Shown here in pieces: positions 22,101-64,000 of a DNA stretch of 64,000 nucleotides. The notes beneath the pieces are model-generated. The model was not told the origin of the DNA, ran no database searches, and worked only from the letters and a program-made list of their open reading frames with translations. The DNA is from Sycon ciliatum (Eukaryota; Porifera; Calcarea; Leucosolenida; Sycettidae), in NCBI RefSeq assembly GCF_964019385.1, contig NC_088643.1:46415910-46479909 (forward strand), written 5' to 3'. Position 1 is the first letter of the stretch. Each line of letters begins with the position of its first letter. A program made the position numbers and the translations under genes.

Positions 22101-22700
22101 AGTGCTCTTGGGGCAAAACCTGGCCGAAATCTTATTCTTCCTATGGCTTGCTTTTTGGAGAAATAGACTTCAGAAACATAATTGGAAGAGGATTCCATAG
22201 GGGGTTGCAGAAAAAATCTAAAAAAACTCAACGTTTGACCCATTTATGGCCAAAAGCTAGAAGTCCATCTTTTTCTGAATGGACTGTAGTACAGTAGGGG
22301 CAAGTTGAGAGTGTCCTACGTGAAAACTGATGGAATCGTCACTCAAGCCATGGTGAAGATTTACCACATGCGTTACCGATAAGACACTGGTGAACAAACA
22401 TACCACCTATCAAAGTGAAAACGAGCACAGTCGGTTCACAGTGCAGTGCAGTGCCGACAAAATACTACGGTATGTCATGTTTGCCTCGTTCTAAATTCTA
22501 ATAATTATAGTAATCGACGGCGCTGCCGCGATCAAGTCACACTACCCTACAGAAAGTAGCCGGACTGCGGCTAACCTTGCATGGTCTCGGAGGATGGTCA
22601 GTCCGGCTGTACCCGTGTGAATTGCTCTCCAAACCACGATCACCCAAACTGTTAGCACCAAGAGTCCCAAGCTTTGGGAGAAGCGGGGCGCATCAGCCAT
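16101..22700 (-). CDS. Mucin-like single-pass membrane protein with tyrosine-rich tail
   Basis: Three exons join in phase: 22700-22576, 19825-19095 and 17929-16101, giving 894 residues. Exon 1 encodes a signal peptide (MADAPRFSQSLGLLVLTVWV...). Exon 2 is a Thr/Ser/Pro/Ala-rich ectodomain of about 245 residues, typical of O-glycosylated mucin stalks, with N-glycosylation sites and a basic RRVRRQ furin-like site near its start. Exon 3 opens with a transmembrane helix (GGLVVLAGFIGVVGHVI, about residues 291-309), a basic stop-transfer (RSKRHRVGRH) and an acidic cytoplasmic tail of about 580 residues. The tail has many tyrosine motifs: YESL, YAGTDEM, YAGADLH, YEQSDAEDIYDYDVYDEDVY, YEEML and YEHMSI. 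These look like candidate kinase/SH2 or endocytic sites. I do not recognise a family. Intron 1 contains three related foldback/MITE insertions. Confidence 0.75.
19903..20035. repeat. (CA)n/(ACATGC)n microsatellite
   Basis: CA repeats interrupted at intervals by ATGC steps, just upstream (transcript sense) of the acceptor of the mucin exon 19825-19095. ORFs through it are artefacts. Confidence 0.95.
20462..20856. mobile_element. MITE family I, copy 2 (395 bp)
   Basis: Same ends (CAGTCCATTCA / TGAATGGACTG) and same length as the copy at 1729-2123, flanked by TA (20460-20461, 20857-20858). It lies in intron 1 of the mucin-like gene. Confidence 0.85.
21011..21860. mobile_element. 850-bp foldback element with TTAA flanks
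   Basis: Two arms of about 390 bp (21011-21400 and 21470-21860) are reverse complements, beginning AGGGGAAGTTAAGGCAAAAA, separated by a unique centre of about 70 bp. TTAA is present immediately outside both ends (21007-21010, 21861-21864), as in piggyBac-type insertions. A single-arm copy occurs at 46120-46514. Confidence 0.85.
21892..22286. mobile_element. MITE family I, copy 3 (inverted, 395 bp)
   Basis: Same element as at 20462-20856 but opposite orientation, TA on both sides (21890-21891, 22287-22288). With copy 2 and the foldback between them it forms an inverted-repeat structure about 1.8 kb long. Confidence 0.85.
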
Positions 22701-23596
22701 GACGAACTGAGAGAGAGAGAGAGAGCGTGAAGTTAGGCCTGGATGTCGAACAGTAAGAGCTGGGTAACTACTTTCAAGGGTGAGGTTGAGACAAAGCATG
22801 GAAACTCGGACGAAATTCCGGAACCCCAGTAGCAGTCGAACCCTCCACACGACCTTTGACCCCTAGTTTCATCATCCACTTTGATCTTTTTCTCGATGCG
22901 TAGACCGTGTGCTGTGATGCCGAGACACCTGTCGGCTGAGCACTTGTTGTTGTTGTTGTTTGGCTTTATTTAAAGTGGAGTTCCAAAACAGGCCTAAACC
23001 TAATGACAATGGTCCCACTGATAATAAGAGACTTCATACACCATCACCACTGCTATAGCCAATATACCCGGTACTAGGCCCTTCATTGTCCGATCTAGCT
23101 CTGTAGATCTACATGACTATAAGGAAGACGATATTATCGTCTTCCTTATGGTTTGTCGGGGTTTTGGAACAAGAAAAAACATGTACAAGATCTACCGGTA
23201 GCTCTACATCAGATCAGAGACAGAGATGAGAAAACAATTTTTTTTAATTGTTCGGCCGGCAGATCTAAAATCAGGTACTAGTAGTCGTAAAACTAAAAGT
23301 ATTATGACGACTCCTCATGCGCAGATATCATTGCAGATCATGCCTGATCTGGAATCCCGGGCGCGGCCGGGCAGATCGAGAGATGAGAGGACGCGATGAC
23401 GAACAAACGGAACATAGTCGACCAGGCCATGACCATTATGCATTGTGATTGTGAGCTACATTGCAGTGCTACAATGGAACACCGGTACCAGAAATGCTTC
23501 TCAACAATGCTCAGAAGTCATCAGCACAGCGTTTCTTCTCCTATCATTATTAACAGAGTTTCTCTATGACATCCACACACGACATCTGCTTCTAAA

Positions 23597-24340
23597 ATGA
23601 CAAGAAGAGCCAAATCCTGTCGATTGTACCACAACGCAATGCGGGTCAGCATGTCGCTGTCCGCTGCAACCAGACAGAGCTTCCCCCGAGTCCAAGAGCA
23701 TGGTAACTCGGCGTGACCCTTGATGCCGCTGTGAACATGGTGAAGTGGGACTAACTTACATGTACCAAGTAACAGTGACGCGATTGCGAAGAAAGTTGTG
23801 CAGAAGATTGGAGCACTGTGGCGGTCCCGCAGATGTCTCTGCCCCAGCAGTCGCATCCAGTATGTTAGGTCAGTCATCATGTCTGACCTCCTATACGGGT
23901 TTAACGCCTTCTCTTCCTCCCTAAAGGTTTCGCAGCTTGATCGCCTTCAGGTCCTGCAGAACCGAGCGGCGAGAGCGGTATACGGTTTGCCGGCTCACAC
24001 CTCTGCCCACTGCCCAGCCTCTGCTCGAACGCATGTCACTGTACAGAGTTCGCGAGTGTTACGCCCAGAAGCGGCTCGTCCTGGTGTGGTGCTGTGTCAA
24101 TGGGAAAGCCAGCAGTGTCCTCCAGCCTGGACCTACTCTCACCATCAGCTGGTAACTGTTAGCACCACCCAGCACCAGGTTTCCAGGGGCCTCACTGCCC
24201 CTCGGCACAGTCAAAAGCCGGCAGATCTCGCCTGGCCTTTCAGGCAGCCTTGGCCTGGAACGCACTCCCAAGCCAAGGAGTGTAAGGGAGATCAAGGCTA
24301 CCCAGCAAGCTTGCCTCCATCCCCTACACCTTGCAATGAA
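23597..24340 (+). pseudogene. LINE reverse transcriptase C-terminal remnant
   Basis: Several frames carry recognisable non-LTR reverse-transcriptase thumb and C-terminal text: LGVTLDAAVNMVKW, then IAKKVVQKIGALWRSRRCL, SVIMSDLLYGFNAFSS, LDRLQVLQNRAARAVYGL, and finally an ARLAFQAALAWNALPS-like segment with the WN-LP motif. Frameshifts and stops separate the blocks, so this is a dead fragment. The clade was not determined. Confidence 0.6.
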
Positions 24341-24468
24341 TGCTCTGTCTGACTTTGCCCGTCCACGCACCACATCAGTTTACTCTTCTCTGCGTGCTTG
24401 TGCACCTATGAACTCTTTGTGTTCCCTCTGTTGACGCTTCAAAAACGCACCCTCCGATGCCCCTAACC

Positions 24469-24588
24469 TCACTGCTTCCCTCTCTGTGTCTCGCTATCTC
24501 TCTCCCCCTTTCTCGCGCTCGCTCGCTCCCTCCCTCTCTCTCTATCTCTCCCTCCCTCCCTCCCCCTCCCCCTCCATCCCTCCATCTT

Positions 24589-24663
<75 letters not shown>

Positions 24664-24713
24664 CCTCCCTCCCTCCCTCCCTCCCTCCCTCCCTCCCTCC
24701 CTCCCTCCCTCCC
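24469..24713. repeat. (CT)n and (CCCT)n microsatellite
   Basis: Irregular CT-rich sequence followed by pure CT at about 24590-24660 and pure CCCT at 24661-24713. Arg/Glu- and Ser/Leu/Pro-repeat ORFs across it are artefacts. Confidence 0.95.
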
Positions 24714-25833
24714 GCTCTCCCCTTTGAAATTCGCTTCCATAGAATTGGGCACCATTGCCCGTTTGGCCTTGCGAAGTAAAAATAATAAAAATCAACAACA
24801 ACATGACTGCATGAGGCATGAGTTGGCCGCTCAGCACACATGTACACGTAACACTGTAGTTTGCTGTCAAGAACAAACATAACATACCGGTAATAGCAAA
24901 CTGATGAGAAGTTCTTAGTCACTTTAGAATACATTGATGATAGAAAGCTGTACAGTATGGTAGAGTGTTGACTGTGTTCAATGAGGCAAGAAAATGAAAA
25001 TCCTTTTTTCCTAAACCAGAGCAAAAACGCAGACTTCTTCAGCATGACACTCAATGCGATTGCAGTGCACAAAACACAGGCATACGATACTGGACGGGAC
25101 CACACACACACTCAGGAGACGGGACAGGACAGCAAAATAACCCACAACATCGAGTTCGCATCCAGGTCGGACCTACTGGCCAAAACGCCGGCAGTCACAG
25201 CCAAGCAGCTAATGGACGGCAGGTGAACTGTGATTACTAGCGCAGATTATTTTTTTCAAAGACATGCACACGCCTTATCTCAAGGGTTGGCACGAGAAGC
25301 TGGGGACGGGGGACAATGTTGATTCAGGGATCACCGGGAGAGAAACAGCAGGGTGGGTTTTGTGGTCCGTATTGCTTCCTGCTGCCGAGGATCATACAGC
25401 GGATTACCGGAACTTAATATTACTTGCTAGTATAGAGAGACTTTAACATGAGATGGGGCTTATAGGACAGTTGAATTTAGGTCGAGGCACCTAGAAGCGA
25501 GAGGGAACTATTGTTTGGCTGCGCGTTGAGTATTGCAGCCGCTCCGATCAGCTTTACATCAGTTGTTTTCTAGTGCAATATACAGTTAGTAGGCACTGGT
25601 GAGTTGCGAATTGTGTGCCAGCCAACAGCCGTTGCTGATTGAATAGATTATCAGCCGGGGCCCGATAGTCAGCAATGGCCAAGAACCGGCTATGTACATA
25701 AACTGCCATCTCTCCAGTGGCTGTCCTGACTCCTCAGCCACTACCGAACAACGTCCAACAAGGACGCCCACAGCACACCGCTGAGCACTGCATGCTGCTG
25801 TGTTGTGGCATGAGTGCCGCACTGCATGCACGG

Positions 25834-58561
<32,728 letters not shown>

Positions 58562-59627
58562 CTGAAAGCACAAGACACAGAAATACGACCCACGATCAAG
58601 CTCAGATCATGCAGGTCCTAAGTAACCTTCATCAAAGGCAGCACACCACAAAGGATGCCGCTGCTTTAGTGAAGACAGGCGGGCCGTTCAAAGTGACGGC
58701 CGTCACAGCCATATGTTTTTTTCAGTTGAAGCTCACCGCTGCAATACTATAAGTAACACTAGAACAATCGGGGGCAACATGGGGACAATACAGTAACATT
58801 GCCATGGAAACTTGATTGACAAGTTTGCCATTAAACAAGTTGTTTTGATCCAACTACAAGTAGCGAGGTCAGGCACGTGACGAGTTGAAGGACTTCGCTT
58901 GTCGCGCTTGGCCCATCTAAAATCGATGATGTAATGGCACATGGGCCTCACTGGCATTTTTCGATTTTCGTGGGAGGTGTACAAAACTGGCATGCGTTTG
59001 AACGTCGCTTGTGCAGTCTCCTTGCTCTTTTTGGGCAATTTCAACTTTCTAGTCCTTTGCCAAGGATATGGAGCAATGCCTCCTCCCGTTCGCGCGACCT
59101 CCAGGCGCTTCTCCGTTGACACGCTGACTCGCGCGTTTTGCCAATTTTCGAGGGCGGGTTTCGGTCCTTGCGCCTCTTGTTACGCCTTAGGTTGTTGCGG
59201 CATCGTGCTCAGAGCCCCCTAATCCTTTGGACTACAACATTTCATTGGCGTAACAAGAGGCGCACCGAAGATATGGGACCGAATTTGTGAAGGTATCGTT
59301 GAGCGTGGAGGCAGTGGCAGTGGACGCTGGAGGATCGTGTTGTGAAATGACTCCTGACTAACTGGCGTGTGGGATCGTTTTGGGATATGGCGTCTACAGC
59401 CGTACAGCCGTACAGCCAGTACAGGTAACTGGGTTGTGGGATCGTATTGTAATAATAATTGCTCAATACTGGTGTGCTGGATCGCCATGTCGAGCGTGGG
59501 GCCATGGATAAGCAAGATAAAATCAACAGAAGCAAGCAAATCGCCGTCAGTTCGATGTAGATTTGCTTGCAGCTGGTGTGCAGGTTTTGCCAACTTTTGG
59601 TGTATACTCGTACTTGAGGCTTGTGCA
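58562..59627. other. LAP upstream intron and 5' flank of transposon, no host exon seen
   Basis: Contains a 17-bp inverted repeat (GCGCCTCTTGTTACGCC at 59170-59186, its complement at 59246-59262) and open but unconvincing ORFs. No further LRR exon of the LAP gene was found here or up to 64000. Confidence 0.45.
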
Positions 59628-61735
59628 ATGGCTACTTCTCCTTCACTGGCTTCAGCCTCAGCCAGCTCAGGTACTAGTGCAAGTACTGATTTGGAAGGCT
59701 ATGACTTTCTTGCAAAGTTTTGTCCAGATGTATGCATGAATGATTTTAAACATGGAAACCCGTTGCCAACACTTGCAGTTTGCAATCATGGACTGGTGTT
59801 GGATTTAGTCAAACTCGCCGCAGCAGAAAAAAATGGCAATGACAAATTGTACAAGTGGTTGATGGAGCTTCATGGATTAGCTAGGTCAGAGTTCCCTAGG
59901 CAAGAAGAAGCTGCACTGCTGTCATCGCTAAACCGGGTTAAAGAGAAGCACCGCCAATACCGGAAAAGCAAGAACCGACCGGACGGCAAAGAGCAATTTG
60001 ACAGTTTCATGGCCAAAAAGTATAGTTTGCCAGACATTATTGCTACTACTACCAGTACTGCAACTACTGGAATGCATGCGGCAACTGCAACTAGCGCAAG
60101 TTCAACTGATGTTAGTATTACTACCGAGCCGGCTGCAACAAACCCCATGCAGGATGAACAGGACAAGATGCAACAACGGCTAGATGCAGCAGAAGCTACA
60201 TTACGGAATATGAGAAAAAAGTTACAGCGCCGGGATCATTCCATAGAGGAACAGCAAGATATGCTAAAGGAAGCAAAGAAGAATCTCAAGGAAAAAGAAA
60301 GTGCAATCATGAAACTGGATGTGGATATGACAGAGCTCCTACAGACACACCAAGAGCTGGTAGAGAAATGCAGCCGAGCTCAACGGATGTTGCGCTACTA
60401 CAAAGAAGGAAAGCAAGCGTCCCAGGAAGGCGATGACAGTAGCTCAGGGGCTGAGCAGAACGAGGATTCATTGCGAGATGCACACTGTGCAGCACAGACA
60501 CAACTTCTCCAGAGTGACAGCCAAATAGCAGCTCTTGAAGATCAGCTGGAAGACATGCAAGACAAACTCGATGAGCACTCCGAGCTAGTAACATACGAGG
60601 ATGGCAAGTACACGGACAGCATGCGAGAGTGTTGCTCATCGTTGCTCAGCCGCAATGTAGGCGTGCACAATGTTGCACCAGTGATTAAAGATGTTCTCAA
60701 GCTTGCCGATAAACAGCCGACTAGGCTTCCAAGCGACACGCTGCTGAAAGACATGATCGCGGAGGGGAGAGGAGTTGCGTTAGCACAGCTTGGCGAGGTC
60801 GCAGCAACAGACACCTACTGTACAACACACTACATTATGATGGAACGACAAAGTTTGGGAGGAAATACATGGGCTTCCAGCTGTCGACGGAAGAAGGACA
60901 GTATACAGTGTCAGTCAATGAAATAGTGTCTGGGTCAGCAGAACATACATTGGACCTGCTGAAGCAAGCAATACAAGAGATAAACCGAGCAGGCGAAGAG
61001 AGAGGAAAGAACAACTTAGGTGAGCAGCTGCTGTCACACGTAAAGAACACGATGACAGATAGAGCTTCCGTCAATACTGAGACTGCCACGCTGCCAAAAA
61101 CGAACGTCATTTCAGAGCGTGACTTCGCACAGATGGATAGATTTCTTCGTGAAAAGCCAAACGCGACAACATTGACAATTGAAGCTCTGATTATGATGGG
61201 CAATAACCGTACTATACAGTGGCTGGGGACAACGTCAGCCGAAGAGAAGGCCGACATCCTTCAGGCGGCCCGGAACTTGGTCTGTGAGCATAAGGACCTG
61301 GCACGCCAGAGGCGCCAAGCGATTTCGGACTACCGGAAGAAGAAGCTAGTGGAGAAGCAGGCAGCCAAGAAGAGGCAAGCTGAGCGCAAGGCACAGCAAG
61401 TGCAGCGGGCAACAGTGGCGCTGTCGTCTTGTGGTGGTCTCTGGGTTCAGGATAATGACTTCGCCCAGCATTACTCTTCCTTGCCCACCATCACGAAGAA
61501 GCGGGAGGCACTCGGCGCCCAGTTGCGTTTCCGCAAGCACGTGATGAAGCAATCTGCGGGCCGGAGCTTGTTTGCTCTTTCCAAAGATGGCAAAGTCCTG
61601 CCCCTTGACACAATGCAAGGCAACCTGCAAAGGTTAATGGCACTCAGCGCAGCACTGCCAGCAGCATCCCGGCCAGACTCAGAGTCAACAGCGGCTTCCC
61701 CTGCCTCCTCCGACGCATCTGACGGTGAAGTTTGA
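59628..61735 (+). pseudogene. Coiled-coil DNA transposase, frameshifted at the first catalytic Asp
   Basis: From MATSPSLASASASS: a Ser-rich start, a long coiled coil (about residues 175-320), DSMRECCSSLLSRNVGVHN, RLPSDTLLKDMIAEGRG and AQLGEV. The frame then breaks at about 60825-60835, where an AC dinucleotide appears duplicated. In the next frame it resumes as TLHYDGTTKFGRKYMGFQLS, IVSGSAEHTLDLLKQAI, HVKNTMTDRASV, a basic coiled segment (YRKKKLVEKQAAKKRQ) and CGGLWV...LRFRKHVMKQSAG. Candidate catalytic Asp residues are in HYDGT and MTDR. Compared with relatives I recall, the part after MTDR is short, so an internal deletion is likely. The stop is at 61733-61735. Superfamily uncertain. Confidence 0.65.
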
Positions 61736-63160
61736 CGTTCAATGTCATAGTTACGGTCATCTTCATAATCAGGTCTGTTACTGGACAAGGCTTTGAAGAC
61801 TGCGAGTAGGAATTTCTTGTAGTTGTACATACATATTTCTTGTACATAATGCAAACAGATTGTTTATTTTTTGTGCATACATGTATGTGAACACAGATTA
61901 ATACCATGTGTAGACTGTAGTGTAAAATTAGCAGAAAATCACCTGCAATAGCTGACGTATAATTAAAAATGCCAATACTCGAGACTAGAGTACTTCATCT
62001 ATACTCAGTAACTCAATCTGATTCTGAGTCAATGACCAAACTTCCAATGTTGTTGGTGTTACTCAATCAAGGCATCACTGGAAATAATTGTGAGGCAAAC
62101 ATGACCTGTGAGAGAGTGAAGCAAATTCACCATCACACAGACCATGTCTCTACTACTAGTCTCTAGTAAAGTTCCTGTACTTCCCCAGAACAAACGATAC
62201 ATAAAACAAATGTAAAAATTCCTGACCGTCTACAGAAATTTGAGAAAGCGCTTCTTCCCGCATCCACCGCTCCCGCTGCCACCAACTTGTCACTAGATCT
62301 CTAAATCTCCATACACCAGCCTGCAGTAGTGGTTCACAGCAAATACTAGTACTACTACTAGATGATCTTTCAAGTCAAGACGATTATTCTCTTACTTGCA
62401 AAAAAATCTGAACTTCTTTACTCCAAGTCCAAGTGCGATGTCACAGGAGCAGCAGCAGGTTTCGGCCAAAATTTTTCCGTGGAGCTACATTTAAAAATTG
62501 TTAGTTTACTTAGTTCAAAAGAGCATTCGCTATCTTCTTCAAATCAGCTCAATCATAAAGACTTTCTTGACTTCAAAGTAGTTCACGCGTCCCCAAACTG
62601 AAAAAGTAAAATGGCAAAAGTAAGTAACACTGTACAGTACAGTGTACTCAGTCTGTGTGCAGTCGTGCCGCCGGCATGGCCAAGTATACGCACGTGACCT
62701 GGGGGATTACATCATGCACTTTGCGTCGCGACTTGGGACCCGAGTGGCGGGTGCCACTTTTCGAGCTCCCACACATACATTCGCCGCGACAAAAAGATCA
62801 CGTAGTCGGGCTCCTTTCAACACCCATAACTCTCTTCCAGTTGCTCTAACCCAGCCCAAATTTTAGATTTGAACGCCTGAAGCTCTAAGCTTTCCGTAGA
62901 TACCCAATTCGATAGGGTTTTCCAAAATTTAATTTTCGCCTGACCTCGCTACTACAAGATATGCTTTCACTCAAACTGTTACTTTGGCCTTATCACCATA
63001 TTGCCTATTGCTGGACAAGTCTCTATGCACGGCTGCATAATGAGACGGAGAACGAACCACACCAGGCCATAGTTATTGTTGTGAGCTAATCCACCAAAAC
63101 ACGCGTGCACACATGTGCACACGCGTGCACACATGTGCACACACGCACGCATGTGCGCAC

Positions 63161-63202
<42 letters not shown>

Positions 63203-63535
63203 ATATTGAAAAAGCGCACGTAACAGTAGATCACTCACTGATATGTGATTGGATGATGCATACAGCTCCCGGATGGCAGTACAGCTGCATGAGACACAAA
63301 AAATGCAACATTTATACCTAATTATCTCTCTCTATCTCTCTCTATCTCACGGCTGTTTCAGCCGCTGATTTTTGGCCATGTAACATGGCGCCGGGTACTC
63401 GCTGATTTTTGCAAAAAATCCGAAGATTGATCATTTTTTACAATGAGATTAAGGTGAGTTGCTATCATTCTTCCGCGATTTACTGCCGCTAGCCCCACAT
63501 TTTGTATACTAAGAGCACAGAAAAGTTCAATCCCA
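61736..63535. other. No supported gene; microsatellite at 63105-63199
   Basis: Short AT-rich stretches and small ORFs without domains. At 63105-63199 there is an interrupted then pure CA repeat (CACACATGTGCACACGCG words), and a CTCTCTAT repeat lies at about 63326-63350. Confidence 0.5.
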
Positions 63536-63982
63536 GTGGCAGCGGTTGTGGACACTAGTTGGAAGAGTCATGAACCTGTGGAGTGCAGAGTCTGCACCAA
63601 GTTTGAAAAAAATCGAAGGGTGGTCGACCAAGAAAAACGGATAAAAACAGCAAGCGGAGCAGCAAAAATGACATCAAGCAGTAGCAGTGCATGTGCATCT
63701 AGCAATGGCATGGATATACCTGAAAGTGAGGTGCATGACATATCTGCACCTGATTATCAAGCAGAGTGCGAGTTTTGCCGACAGCTGTGCAGCCGCCGCA
63801 GTACAATGCAAGATCTGCCGCAGCATGCCGAGCAACGGTGTTCAGTCACCATGCTGTATAAAGTATTTTGTACGGAATGCATATGCCAGGTGTTGACCAA
63901 CGGTGCGCAGTATCCAGCCTGCCAACATACACTGCACGCTGCACGCTTCAGAACTGGCAAAGCCAAGCGACCTGTTCTGTAA
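63536..63982 (+). CDS. Cys-rich exon of unknown function
   Basis: Open frame beginning after an acceptor-like ATCCCAG and ending TAA at 63980-63982. It encodes CRVCTKFEK, then a Ser-rich linker, CEFCRQLCSRRSTMQDL, HAEQRCSV and FCTECICQVLTNG..YPACQH, i.e. several CxxC pairs with His, consistent with zinc binding. No ATG at its start, so it is either a downstream exon or begins at the ATG at 63668. Family not recognised; a transposon origin is likely given the surroundings. Confidence 0.4.
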   Translation: MAAVVDTSWKSHEPVECRVCTKFEKNRRVVDQEKRIKTASGAAKMTSSSSSACASSNGMDIPESEVHDISAPDYQAECEFCRQLCSRRSTMQDLPQHAEQRCSVTMLYKVFCTECICQVLTNGAQYPACQHTLHAARFRTGKAKRPVL

Positions 63983-64000
63983 ACTGCTTGGGAACTGGTC

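Larger units (their letters stand above)
22701..25833. other. Intergenic region between mucin-like gene and LAP gene
   Basis: Contains a decayed LINE reverse-transcriptase fragment (23597-24340), a CT/CCCT microsatellite (24469-24713), a perfect 31-bp hairpin at 23119-23149, and on the minus strand near 22944-22985 a word reading AATAAAGCCAAACAACAAC, typical of a retroposon tail. No host gene was supported. Confidence 0.5.

Noticed and set aside
22542..22850. 102-codon ORF as a separate small membrane protein
   Set aside because: Only the part from the ATG at 22700 to the donor at 22576 is used; it joins in phase to the mucin exon as a signal peptide.
24375..25111. Glu/Arg-rich ORFs on the minus strand
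   Set aside because: Generated by the CT and CCCT microsatellite.
58733..59122. Minus-strand 129-codon ORF as an upstream LAP exon
   Set aside because: It lacks any leucine-rich repeat spacing and has no suitable splice sites in phase with 58561.

Overview
This is a stretch of animal nuclear DNA, not bacterial or viral. The host genes are split by GT-AG introns and separated by transposons, MITEs and long microsatellites. The proteins include animal-type families: a LARGE matriglycan synthase, an Erbin/densin-type LAP polarity scaffold and a RUNDC1-like protein. The density of young DNA transposons, foldback elements and (TG)n arrays suggests a marine invertebrate, possibly a sponge or other early-branching animal. 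I cannot fix the species from sequence alone.

Four host genes were found, all on the minus strand. From right to left: (1) a LAP (LRR and PDZ) scaffold, exons from 58561 down to 25834, with its first LRR exons beyond the right edge; (2) a three-exon, mucin-like single-pass membrane protein at 22700-16101, complete, with a long tyrosine-rich cytoplasmic tail; (3) a complete, intronless LARGE glycosyltransferase at 13703-11469; (4) a RUNDC1-like coiled-coil/RUN-family gene from 8348 leftward, running off the left edge with its RUN domain missing. Reading frame is kept across every junction I could place (14 exons for the LAP gene, 7 for the RUNDC1-like gene, 3 for the mucin-like gene).

Much of the rest is mobile DNA, mostly inside introns and mostly with plus-strand ORFs. 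It includes a 4.2-kb MULE-like element with a 10-bp target duplication, itself carrying a 555-bp foldback insert (305-4499); a transposase copy interrupted by a second copy of the same family (27.9-32.2 kb); a THAP/HTH/DDE transposase (39.9-43.6 kb) whose span contains a RAG1-N-terminus-like ORF of N-RAG-TP type (40661-41872); two giant (TG)n tracts separated by a SINE tail (47.0-49.0 kb); a hAT-like transposase broken by an expanded 19-bp tandem repeat (52.5-56.1 kb); and a frameshifted coiled-coil transposase (59.6-61.7 kb). Many of these can be placed by TIR and target-duplication evidence: TA for several MITEs, TTAA for piggyBac-like elements.

Functionally the host genes share a cell-surface and polarity flavour (matriglycan synthesis, mucin-type receptor, junctional scaffold), but nothing in the sequence shows that they act together. 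All family assignments are from reading the translated sequence and recalled family features; no database search was run.
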